A program made the translations under genes and the position numbers. Shown here one piece after another: positions 11,201-20,895 of a stretch of 64,000 nt of DNA; position 1 is the first letter of the stretch, and each line of letters opens with the position of its first letter. Location: NCBI GenBank assembly GCA_037962975.1, contig CM075676.1, positions 23,803,001 to 23,867,000 of the forward strand, in the 5' to 3' direction. The DNA is from Clitoria ternatea. Its lineage: Eukaryota; Streptophyta; Magnoliopsida; Fabales; Fabaceae. The notes under the pieces are model-generated. The model made no database searches and had not been told where the DNA came from. It was given only the letters and a program-made list of their open reading frames with translations.

Positions 11201-14200
11201 CCAAATATTCAATTGCTGGTTCATAATAGGACAACAGCCATATGCAGAGACATGTTTCATAAAGAAGCTGTTACAGAGGAATTTATCAATTAATTTCCTT
11301 TTGTTCCCCAAAAATGTGTAACATCCGATTTAAATTTACTGTTTAATTATTGATAACCGAATAAAAAATTAGGGGTTGTTAATCATAATTAATTAACTGG
11401 GTAAGTTAAGTAAGGTTTAATCTGATTAAGTTAGAATAACTTAAAGTTACCAAATTAATTTCAAAAGTTAATTAGGCGGGTCAAATGACCAAAATGCCCC
11501 TACCTCATTAAAACCCATTTCCTTCCTCATTTTAACAAAAGAAAAGAAAAGAGAAAAAGGTTTTCCTTTCCCTCTCTACTCCCTCTAGCCGTGCTCTACT
11601 CCACCACCCTCATCATCTTCTTGCATTCCAATCAAGGCAAGGCTCCATTCAAGTTTCTTCCACCTCCCAATTTCCTTCTCCAAACGCATATGGGCCTAGG
11701 GTGTACAAGTCCCTTCTTCAATTTTACTTTGAATAAGGTAAGAATCAAGGAACCTTTGGGTGATCTTTCCAATTTCTTGGGTTCCATCTCAATCTCTTCA
11801 AATTCCACCTTGTAGGAAGTGTTTGGAACTTCTCCAATTTACTTCCGAAACCCTTGCAGGCGTGTGATCAGTAAGTCAGAACCTCCAAAACCTAAATCTT
11901 CCGTCAATTTTACTTAATTCTTAGTTAATTATGCTTCGAATAACTTAGGTTAAGCCTAATTAACAAGTTTGGGATTAATTAGTTATTATCGTGTAATCGG
12001 AATGTACTTTGATATGTAGGTTGGTGAGTGGAATTGAACATGAACACCGTTCTGTTACCATCGCCAATTAAGGTATGGAAGAGGGGTATAAATTGAGTAC
12101 ATGGGTATTAAATATAGTACCTTATACTATTTTGTAAAATATGAAATGTGAACTATGTGATATATTATTTGAATGATGATAATTGGATATTGTGATTGAA
12201 TGACATGTTAGACGATTGTCAATGGTATTCTTTGACGATGCCACATTAAATGATGATCATGAAAATTGTGTTTGTGATATATGAAAATGATGATTGTGTT
12301 TTGTGATGTATGATAATGATGATGATATCAAAAGTGTTAAATATGATCAAATAATGAAAGTGTATGCCCTCCAAGGAGGGCATAATCATGGGCACATGTG
12401 TTGCATTGAGTTGTGGTTATGTGTGATATCATGCATCATATACATTTAGACGTACAAGGGAACGCAGAAGACCCTTGTTGCCGACCCTGATGAGGGATGG
12501 CTCTCTGAGAGGAGCAATATCTACTACTTGGATTTATGCTTACTCTTCCACCTATTTTTAGTAAGTTAGCAGGACGGTGCCGCTTGTTGAGCTCCGGATG
12601 AGTGGAATTTGCAATACCAAGTCAAAAGATCATTCCTTAATAGGCTTCATTTGGAATCCATTGCATTTTGAAGTTTGTATATAAATGTGTTGTTGATGAT
12701 AGGATTACTTGTGTATAAAGATAATGTTAATGCCTATAGATATAATATTTTGTACATTGGCTTCATGTGGACAGTCGATAATGATCATCTTGGTAATGAG
12801 TACATATGTGCATGTAGTAAATGTTCGATCTTGACATAAAGTCAAGCTAGTGATGGGTGACCATGTGAATGTGATGATAAGTTGTTTTTTAATGCATGTT
12901 GATTGCCATTGAATTGGATTGATGAACAGATGAATTGTTGTGCAGATAGGCCAATGCGTCCCTTGTATGATTATGTAGGACCGTACTAGTATTGAGAGGT
13001 GAATCTTTATGTCATCATGGGTAGGAATTGTTAACATGGTAGATGAAATGATGGATTATGTGGAATGCATGAAAAATTGTCTTTGCATTAGATTAAAATG
13101 AGTGTAATGTATGATATTACACAAATTGAGATAGGAGTTGACAAATTGACTTAGTAAGGTTATAGGTAAGTCCTAATTAGGCATACTAGAGTATACGTGG
13201 AAAGGTTTTGGTGCCAATGACCTTATTTGGAAAATTCACAATCACATACCTTGTAAAATGGCATTTTTGGTATAAAACGTCTGACGAGTGTGAAATCCAA
13301 TCAGGGAGGCATTTGGCACGAGACTTGAACCATTAGCTTGGTATTGGCATTGTATGTGGTGTGTGAGAAATTTGGTGAGGTTTGGATAAGGGAAAGATGG
13401 GTAAAGGGGGAAAGGAATTTGGCAAAATTCTACAAGTTCTGCATTTTCTGTAGATTTGTGCAATTCTGCATAAAGTAATCAATTACCATAGTCTTGGTAA
13501 TTGATTACCAAATCCCTGTCTAGGGTTAAGTTTTTAATTCCAATAATCAATTACTCAATTTGTGGTAACTGATTGCCCAAGGGTGATATTCGATTAGTTT
13601 GGCCCTGTCTCCAAAAATTTGACCCGTGTACAATGATAATCGATTACACCAGTCCTCGTAATCGATTACCATGCCTCAAATCTCATGAATATGCAATTCC
13701 AAGCACTAGTAAACCATCTTGATGATATATCGACATGGAAACAAAATGATTCTTGTTAAATCGAATGAGATTGAGGCTAAGTGCCTTGTGTATGACAATA
13801 TATATATATATATGGGCGTCACAAAAAGCATCATGAAATCCACAAATTTCATCAGTAATATACTAATATCTTTATTGATAGTTCAATTTAGAAACCATAA
13901 ATTTGGAATCCCCATATACCACTATGTATTTGTTTTATAAAAAATATACCAAGCATGTTTAAGCTAGCCATTTCTAACCAACTGCCATAAATGTTGAGAT
14001 TTCCACTCCTTCAACAAGTGTTACAAGCATAACTAAATATACCGGGCTTACTCAAGCAAGTGTCAAATGTCAATACAAGATAGTGATAGAAACCCTGGTC
14101 CTAATGCTATGATAGCAGGGCTTGAGTTGATATGGGTCAAAAGACCCAACTATTGGACTCTACACTAAGAGGGGTGTTTGGGATGCAACATCTTTTTACA

Positions 14201-17200
14201 TTCTAAGGTAAGTTTTATTCATGGGAATGAGAAAAACTAAGATTAATTTTAAATGTATGTTTGGTTGTCACTTAAGTTTCCCAATAATAAATTTTTGTTT
14301 TCATTATAATTTTATTCCCATATTTGGTTTAAGTAGAAAATTACTAAGAATATAAAGTAAACTTTCAAAATTACTGACTTATAATATAAAGTCATGGTTG
14401 CAAAATTTTTCTCTTGGTAACAAGAGGTTAAAAAGTTTAGAAAGTTATTTTTAAAAAACATTCCTGGGAATCTTTTATTCCCATGAGAGTTTTGTTACCT
14501 TCTACTAAACATGAGAATCTTTTATTCCTATCAAACTTACCTGGGAATGTAAAAAGATACTGCATAATAAACGCCCCCTAAGGGAAAATTCTAGAGGAAT
14601 GTGGAGGTGCTGAGTTGGCAGGTTGTAACAGTCTATGTGGGTAAGGTTAGTGGGAGAAAGGGGAATTCATTTTTAGTTGTTAGGCCATTTGGCTGAGGCA
14701 GAGAAATGTTGTTTCTCTAAAGAGCTTCTGCTTTGGGAGAGGGAATGATTCCTCTACTGTATTTGCTCATTGGGCTTGATTTCTCATTTAATAAAATTGT
14801 CTTCTTTCTATTATTAATTTCTGGGTTCCTATCACATAGGCCAACTAAAGGTAAATCCAGGGGCCGTTTGGTTTGAGAAAACAATTTCTGTTTTCATTTC
14901 CTATTTTCACTTTTAATTACAAAATTGTTACTTTGTTTTCTATTTTCAAAAGTTCGTACAAGAAATGCTAAAAACAATTTTATGTTTTCACTTTTTCCTG
15001 TACAAACTTTTGGAAACACAACAAGGTGACAGTTTTGTAATTAAAAGTGAATCAAGAAATGAAAAGAAAAAACATTTTCTCAAATCAAATGGCTCCCTAG
15101 TTATTTGGATTTTCAGATTCTAAGGTTGAAACCAACAAACTTACCTGAATAGACTGTTGAGTGGATGCTGGAGATATCAATGGCACAAGTAACTTAACCC
15201 CATCCGCTTGAACAAAGGAAGACCTCACCACAGGTTCCTTAAGTAGCGTTGCTAGGCAGTTTATAGCAGTTGGAACTCCACGAATAGGATGAGAAGGTTT
15301 TTTCAGCTACAGAGAATATAAAGAAATGAAGTAAGAAACAAAAGCATGCATATTGCATAGAACTGAGTGGCAGGGGGCTGTGATGCTCCATGATGGTGCT
15401 ATAGCGCTATTATCATGCACTATTTGATCCTATGGATCTAACAAGAAATTTTTTTGGACAAAACTTAGATAAAGTTCCTTATATACTTGCCATCAAAATA
15501 TCCATTCAAATTTCAAATGATGATATGTAAAATACCAGCAATAAATAACTTTTAATAAATAGGTACTGCATAATTTCAAATAAATATCCACATATCCTCA
15601 TTTGATAGGAGAACTTGATAACAACGATGCAAGCAACTTGACCTAAGTTTTTTCCTTTTTTTATTCTTGTAAAACATTTCATAAAGTTCCTATAGATGTA
15701 ACTGTATAATTTTATACATCAGGTTTAAATAATTCTGTGGTGCAATTAGTAACCTAGTTGTTTAAGTTCAGCAAAGATCTATTACTCTTTCACACTTGCA
15801 TATCTTACAAAATTCTCATATATGACAAGTAAAATTGAGGCAATTTCATCCATAAGTTTATGCCATTGGTTGCATTATCAACATGTCTGTGAATTACTCT
15901 TATGTGGTTGATCTATTGAGATAGAAACAAGTTTCAGAATCACATACCTGTTCACAGAGCCATTTTACCAATCCTATCAAAACATCATCAATAGTGGTAA
16001 ATGGCTTCTTTCCATTTGATGCATCTCCATTTGAAACAATGCCATTCTGATTTTTTGGCCTGACACTATAATCAGAAAATGGTGAAATTTTGCACTAACT
16101 AAAAAAGGTAATAACTTATACATGTATACAACTGACTTCCCTATTTGATTTAAGTCTGAGAATTATATTAATTAAAATGCTAAAATGTCTTGTGTTAGTA
16201 TTACCTCACTATTAATGCCAGGATCTTACAACTTTTTTCTTGGATGAACCAATTTCCTTTCCAGAGCAATCTGAAAGATGGAGAATATTTTTATTTTTAT
16301 TTTTTTTAATATCATAACATGTAAGTACCAAAAACAAAGTCAAAATACATAACAATCATATGGAATCATCTAGATAACAGTTATACATACATGGCTTTAT
16401 ATCCTCAAGTAAAAATAGATTGATGAGAACAATGTAATTAAGGGAGGAAAAATGGACTTTCAGTTTGTGTCCGAGTGAGAGGTATAATACTCTGTAACCA
16501 ATAAATATCCCTATGCAGCAAGTCTTCCAACAAGCTCACGTTTCACATACACACATCAATTGTTAGGGCAGGGTATGAACCCCCAGCCAAAAAAATTCTT
16601 TAAGAAAGTTTTGCTGGAGCAATAGCCATGGTTCCCACTGCATTCTATTTGAAACAAATCCTGGATTTTATTATGACAAGATATTTTCAAAAAACAAAAA
16701 AGGCAATACAATATCATATACAATATATGCATCCTCCAAAGCAAAGAAAGCCAATAACTAATATGCAAATCGAAAACATACTTGAGTAAATGCTTACCTT
16801 AGAAAAGGCTCATAAGTATCTTCATCTGCAAGGGTACTGTCATGAAACAGCCTTGCTCTTTTTGGGTTTGCTGTGAAAGATAGTTTAAAGGTTATACCAC
16901 TGATAACAAACAAACAAAAGGGGAAAATTGACCAATTTCAACAAATTACCTGCAAGCATTTCATCTATCAGTGCCAAAACATACTCTACAGTATCTTCCT
17001 TGAAAATATCGCGCAAGACACGAACAAACACACGAACATAAGCGGAACCATCCTATACCACACAAGGAAGTTGAATTTTCAATACAAACAGATAGAAAAA
17101 CTCCAGAATCACAAATTAATTCGACTTCAAATGAAAATCGCAACCAACCACAACTTTTACAACATAAAAGAACGCTGCAATTAGAATCAATAATTAAATA

Positions 17201-17559
17201 ATTTTGAAAAATAAAAAATACATCATCGAGCAACTGTGCTCTGTGACTTTCTGATCGGTGATCGTAACGCCTTAAGAGCTGAAGGCTTGTGCTCGAGATG
17301 AGCTTCGTAGACATATAGGTCTCCCACGGAATGTCTCTCCTCAGAACCTTCGAGAAAACACGAAGACAATGTCAGTGGATAAATTCAATCTTAAATCGAC
17401 GATCGATGAGATTAAAATGCACGACAACCAAAAAAAACAAAAATCGAAACGGAACACGTTCGGAATCGAACACAAACTCGATTTTGCAACCAGATCGAAG
17501 AACGGAGAAACAAACGGATCGGAAAATACCTGTTCGGTGGATAATTCAGCCTGGTCCAT
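8233..17559 (-). CDS. VHA-H: V-type proton ATPase subunit H (11 coding exons, intact)
   Basis: Subunit H is a regulatory subunit of the cytosolic V1 sector. It is needed for ATP-driven proton pumping into vacuole and trans-Golgi and bridges V1 to the membrane sector. Coding exons in order: 17559-17530, 17347-17222, 17052-16950, 16870-16798, 16270-16205, 16065-15948, 15306-15145, 11267-11142, 10903-10778, 9010-8831, 8481-8233. All have GT-AG borders and phase is unbroken, giving 452 aa, close to the usual plant length of about 440. The start MDQAELSTEQ and the end GAKYASFLQA match the plant family. The N-terminal part is the ARM/HEAT-like superhelix and the C-terminal part (exons 10-11) the conserved H-subunit C domain. 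Intron 7 is 3.9 kb through transposon insertion; the others are 0.1-1.8 kb. No disabling change was seen, so the gene should be functional. Confidence 0.95.
9447..9890 (-). mobile_element. Rearranged TRIM array in VHA-H intron 10 (exon 10 upstream region)
   Basis: Same family as the element at 7406. Terminal repeats lie at 9447-9568 and 9700-9818, both starting TGTTAAATTTGGGTA, with about 130 bp between them. A CTTTGATACCA motif (complement of the tRNA-Met PBS) lies just before the second repeat. After the second repeat a further partial internal segment follows (9819-9890, again CTCACG…AGGAATGAAC), so the order is LTR-internal-LTR-internal. Flanking pentamers do not match (ACTAC against CATCT), as expected after unequal recombination between copies. 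It lies between exons 9 and 10 of VHA-H. Confidence 0.7.
10294..10480. repeat. Intron repeat, copy A (paired with 16339-16527)
   Basis: About 187 bp that is strongly similar to 16339-16527 in another intron of the same gene. Shared blocks include GTCAAAATACATAACAATCA and AATGGACTTTCAGTTTG, in the same orientation. I see no terminal inverted repeats or coding capacity; the family is unknown. Confidence 0.7.
10510..10654 (-). mobile_element. tRNA-derived SINE, Au-like
   Basis: Read on the minus strand from 10654, it starts GAGCCTTGGCACAACGGTAA, with a pol III box A core (TGGCACAACGG). A box B core (GTTCAAATCC) follows about 45 nt later, then a CTCTTC…ACACCC-type body. This head is the one I know from plant Au-family SINEs. 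The 3' end near 10510 is approximate and I could not fix a TSD. It lies in the VHA-H intron between exons 9 and 10, in the same orientation as the gene. Confidence 0.72.
11317..13823 (+). mobile_element. Solo LTR of a gypsy element inside VHA-H intron 7
   Basis: It starts TGTAACATCCG and ends GGGCGTCACA, decayed versions of the TGTAACATCCC / GGGTGTTACA termini. Flanking pentamers are AAATG and AAAAG (4 of 5 match), consistent with an old TSD. The 2.5 kb are non-coding, with a CT/GA-rich leader-like section near 11520-11600 and an array of ATCGAT-like palindromes near the right end. It is only about 50 bp from the exon 8 acceptor, yet the splice site is intact. Orientation is inferred from the leader. 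Confidence 0.68.
13474..13672. repeat. Array of GTAATCGATTAC-like palindromes in the solo LTR
   Basis: About seven imperfect copies of TAAT(C/T)GATTAC in both orientations within 200 bp: AATCAATTACC, GGTAATTGATTACC, AATAATCAATTAC, GTAACTGATTGCC, GATAATCGATTAC and CGTAATCGATTACC. Adjacent copies are often inverted, so stems could form. It sits 150-350 bp before the LTR end. Confidence 0.75.
14169..14578. mobile_element. Tourist-like (PIF/Harbinger) MITE, TSD TAA
   Basis: The left end GAGGGGTGTTTGGGATGCAA and the reverse complement of the right end GGGGGCGTTTATTATGCAG align over about 45 bp, including an exact TCTTTTTACATTC block. TAA lies on both sides (14166-14168 and 14579-14581), the TSD expected for PIF/Harbinger. 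At 410 bp and without coding capacity this is a non-autonomous element, in VHA-H intron 7. Confidence 0.75.
14857..15100. mobile_element. Second MITE, GGCCGTTTGG-type termini
   Basis: The left end CCAGGGGCCGTTTGGTTTGA mirrors the right end, whose reverse complement is CTAGGGAGCCATTTGATTTG. The interior is also largely self-complementary (GTTTTC…GAAAAC), so the 244-bp unit can fold as one long hairpin. I could not define a clean TSD, so hAT-like or PIF-like origin stays open. It ends about 45 bp from the exon 7 donor of VHA-H. Confidence 0.65.
16339..16527. repeat. Intron repeat, copy B (paired with 10294-10480)
   Basis: Direct-orientation partner of 10294-10480, between VHA-H exons 4 and 5. 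It carries the same GATTGATGAGAACAATGTAA and TATCCCTATG blocks with scattered substitutions and small indels. The two copies are 6 kb apart. Confidence 0.7.
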
Positions 17560-18191
17560 AGTGTTGAGGAACCCTAGAACGCGCGATTTGGCACTGCGAA
17601 TGAAAGAGTGAAATGAATGCAAGTGGCGAAGGCACGAGTGAAATTAAAATGGAGAAAAACAAAGAGATCAGAGAGGTAATATTTTACCCGCGATTTGGTG
17701 ATTTTTGGATTTGGGGCAGTGACACAGACAGAAGTGAGAAGATGAGAGGAAATAGATCAGTTTTGGAGGCACATGATTGAGATGAATGAGATGGGTATCA
17801 TTCTCCCTCACGACCAATCGACCATTGTGCAACAATGTTTATCACTGTGACACGTCGCACGTGGCTGTTCATCGTTTTTTTTTTTATCAGTAACAGTAAC
17901 AACAATATGCCATCATTGTTTTTTTAAGATGATTTTTATTTTATTTTTATTTCTCTTTTTGCAATAAAATATTCTCCCAGCATCTTTTTAAGATTTTTTA
18001 AAGAATTTCTCAGTCCTTTCTATAAACAAATTTCCTAATTTGTATAATGTGGTATATGATAAGAATTTTAAAAAATAAAATATAATTGGTAATATGTTGA
18101 AATTGCCTTAAAAATTATAGAATAGAAAAATAAATATAAATGAAAAAATTTTAAAAAGATGAAAATCATTTATTTTTTATTTTTTATTTTG
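17560..18191 (-). promoter_or_regulatory. VHA-H 5' UTR and promoter, with G-box
   Basis: The interval directly upstream of the VHA-H start codon. A palindromic G-box core CACGTG lies at 17858-17863, and a second ACGT core (ACACGTC) at about 17850, some 300 bp before the ATG. This is a common position for light- or stress-responsive bZIP/bHLH sites in plants. No convincing TATA box was seen. Beyond about 17930 the DNA becomes AT-rich and meets LTR-derived sequence near 18192. Confidence 0.45.
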
Positions 18192-18619
18192 TGTCACATT
18201 GCAAAAACAAAAATGAAAACCATTTGCTATTTGCTAGAGTGGCTGGAGCTCGTCTACCGGGAGGAACACATGTCATGTTATTTGCTAGAGTGGCTGGAGC
18301 TCATCTAGTTCTCGCAACCCCATGTTCTTCGTGGTCAACCTGGTCAGAACTGACACTACACGGCCTCAGATGCACTCGTCCAAGTTGAGGTAACCCGGGC
18401 TTGCCACAAACTATTTGGCACCGGGTGCAACATTGGACTATTGGACAGATACCCCCAAGGTCTCCTCACTAAAACCGGACGAACATGTTCTTTAGTGTAC
18501 CCTTCATTGTATGCTTGTGGCCACGACCCAACCCACAATATCCAATCGATGCAATGATGCATGAATGCTCATAATCTTTTAATCTCATCATTATTCTTAG
18601 TCACCGAGTAGGGTCTCAG
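18192..18619 (-). repeat. Basal LTR-like sequence of the nest, segment 1
   Basis: It begins TGTCACATTGC, a plausible LTR terminus, and continues seamlessly after the solo LTR at 18620-20890 (both sides carry CTCAG). A short direct duplication of TTTGCTAGAGTGGCTGGAGC occurs at about 18231 and 18280. Membership in the same LTR as 20896-23896 and 39833 onward is inferred from the nesting; the true left terminus is not proved. Confidence 0.4.
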
Positions 18620-18827
18620 TGTAACATCCCTATTTAGAAATTAGCTACCAAATGAGATTAAGTCATTAAACTAAAAATAATAATTGCAAAGTGAGAAATT
18701 ACTTGTTAATTATAATTAATATAATTAATTTAACTTAAGAACTGATTGATTATGCTGTGTGTGTATGGCACGTGTGGAAGCTGCTGCTTCACGTTTTCCC
18801 ACCCCACTTCCTTTGTTCTTCGGTGCA

Positions 18828-18836
18828 TATATATTT
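18828..18836 (+). promoter_or_regulatory. LTR TATA box
   Basis: TATATATTT about 210 bp into the solo LTR, followed by a CT-rich putative leader. It is the likely U3 promoter of the lost element. Confidence 0.5.
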
Positions 18837-20534
18837 GGGAGCCCATTACTGGTGTTCATTCTAATTCCTCTTCCTCTACTTCTCCTCTCTTCGTTCTCTT
18901 CTCTTCTTCTTCTTCGTTCTTCTTCTCCTCTGTTCTCTGTTTCTGTAAGCTCGCGACGACAATGTTGCAGAGGATTTGGAGTTTCCTTCGGTTGGTGAAG
19001 GACGATCGTCGAGATAGGAGAAGAACAGCTTCCTGTCCCCGAGCCGATTGCAGAGTACAACTGTGTTCGAGGGGAACTAAATGAGTGAGAATACTGGACG
19101 GGGCAAACGGGGCAGAGGACCAACGTCAAAACAGGGGAACCTCTCGGAGTCTCTTAGTCGGTAGGGGGTATCTTATATCTTAAATGCATGGGTTATGGAC
19201 GGGTTCCGGGTGTTAACGATTGCGTTCTGTGTTCCGATTGGTATGTTGTGTTTGCATGAAAAATATATGATACCCGGATGCATGGTGATTAGGTGTTGAG
19301 TGATGCATGTCTAATTCCGTAAATGAACTGCATGTTAATAGCCTTGTGAATATTGAATGGTTGCATGAAAAGAATGTGTTGAAGTGTTGTTGATGATTAC
19401 CGTGTGACTTAGGTGGCATGCAGGTTATTATGAGTTTAAATGCTGACTGCATGTGAGAAAATGTTGACTTAGTGAGTCTGATGATGTATTATACCAATTG
19501 CATGTGATGCATGTATAGTTAAGTGAAAGGTTGTGTATATGAACTCTGTGTTTGTGTGATCAATCTGCGTGTGGCGCATGGGATGCGTTAAATGCTGAGA
19601 GCATATAGTGTGGGACACTACCATCGGTTATTAAAAGCATGGGATGTTGTTAAATCCTTGAGTGGGACTCAAGGTAGCCTATTGAGTGGGACTCAGGGCT
19701 GCCCGTGAGCACCGCCGTTGGCGCTGAGAGCGTTGGTGTCACATGTGAGGGGAAACGGTTTGGTACCTGTAAAATGGCCAAGTCAACTGGGAGCTGAATA
19801 AAAGGCTGGGAGCCTACGTTGCAACGAATAAAAACCGATTACACACGAATGCGGATCTGAGTGAATTAATCTGTGTACATGTGCAGTTGATGTTAATCAA
19901 AATCTGATTGTATGAGTATATGTTAATGTTATTGAAATGATATGTACTTATAGCTGAGAGATAACTGGTGGATTCTGATCGGTAAATGCCTTATGTGTGC
20001 TCTGATCAATTGGTATTGTGTATGTTTTGGTGGTTGCTATGTATATTTATATTGTTGCATAGCTGAGGAATAATCCGAGTCAGTATCTATCATTTAATAT
20101 CTAAGATACTCACCCCCTACTGTGGCTATATTTCAGTGAATGTCTCTCGGAATGATGAATGATGGAGGAGCTGCATACCGAGTGAAGTGCTTGTGCTCTA
20201 TGGGAATATATGTGTATATGTATATACTGTAAATACAGTTTTGTCATAGCCTTGGCCGGCTCTCATTTTGGTCCTTGTCTAACTATATCAGAATTAAATC
20301 TTCTCGGGTTGAGAGTATGACAATGTGCGTGTAAATATTTATACATATATGCATCCTAATGTGTGTTCATTCTATGCTGCGTGTGAATGTCTGAGTGGAA
20401 TATATATTTATACTTGTCTGAGCGTGTGAGGTTGTATGATTTCATATAAGTTGAGCTAAGTTATTATTGTGGGAGGCGAGGACGTGACCCTTCCGAGTGA
20501 ATTTAGACTCTGAATCCGAGTGAGAGAATACCGA

Positions 20535-20705
20535 GTGGAGTTACTCGCCTCAGCGACTAAAGGTTCGCTCCAGCGAGTGTGAATGAAATGAAGGTCTCTG
20601 ATTAGTTTCGCTTAAGCTATGCGTGCTTCGCCCACGCGTGTTGGGTTGTCTCGCTCAAGCGATGTGGGACCTCGCCTGAGCGAGTGAGCGCTGTTGGGTT
20701 CTGCT
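20535..20705. repeat. Array of TCGCTCAAGCGA-like motifs
   Basis: Repeated forms of CGCT(C/T)AAGC and CGCCTGAGCGA, including an exact TCGCTCAAGCGA near 20650-20661, in both orientations over 170 bp. They are GC-rich against an AT-rich background and end about 185 bp before the LTR terminus. Confidence 0.7.
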
Positions 20706-20895
20706 CAAGCTTGTATCTTCAGTTATTTGCCGTGTGATCGGTCTTACTCTCCTTTCCTTTCCTTTCTTTGTTCTGATTCTATTCTCCTTAACCCTCCATT
20801 GCTTGTCCTGTCCTTGAACACCCTTCAATCTTTGGAAAAAAAAAATTCCCTGGTCTCGGTTTATTCTCAAGCTAAACTTAGGATGTTTCACTCAG

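Larger units (their letters stand above)
18620..20890 (+). mobile_element. Solo LTR with perfect TSD CTCAG
   Basis: It starts TGTAACATCCC and ends GGATGTTTCA; CTCAG flanks it at 18615-18619 and 20891-20895. No internal domain remains, so this 2271-bp unit is a solo LTR left by LTR-LTR recombination. A TATATATTT box lies at 18828-18836 with a CT-rich stretch after it, which fixes the plus orientation. Short open frames near 18725-19129 lie in this leader and are not genes. A cluster of TCGCTCAAGCGA-type motifs lies near its right end. Confidence 0.85.

Noticed and set aside
16556..16600. Box B-like GGTTCATACCC on the minus strand as a second SINE or tRNA gene
   Set aside because: No box A at the right distance and no cloverleaf; too weak to call.
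18725..19129. Overlapping open frames of 79-134 codons on both strands
   Set aside because: They lie in the CT-rich leader of a solo LTR, are low in complexity and have no family motif.
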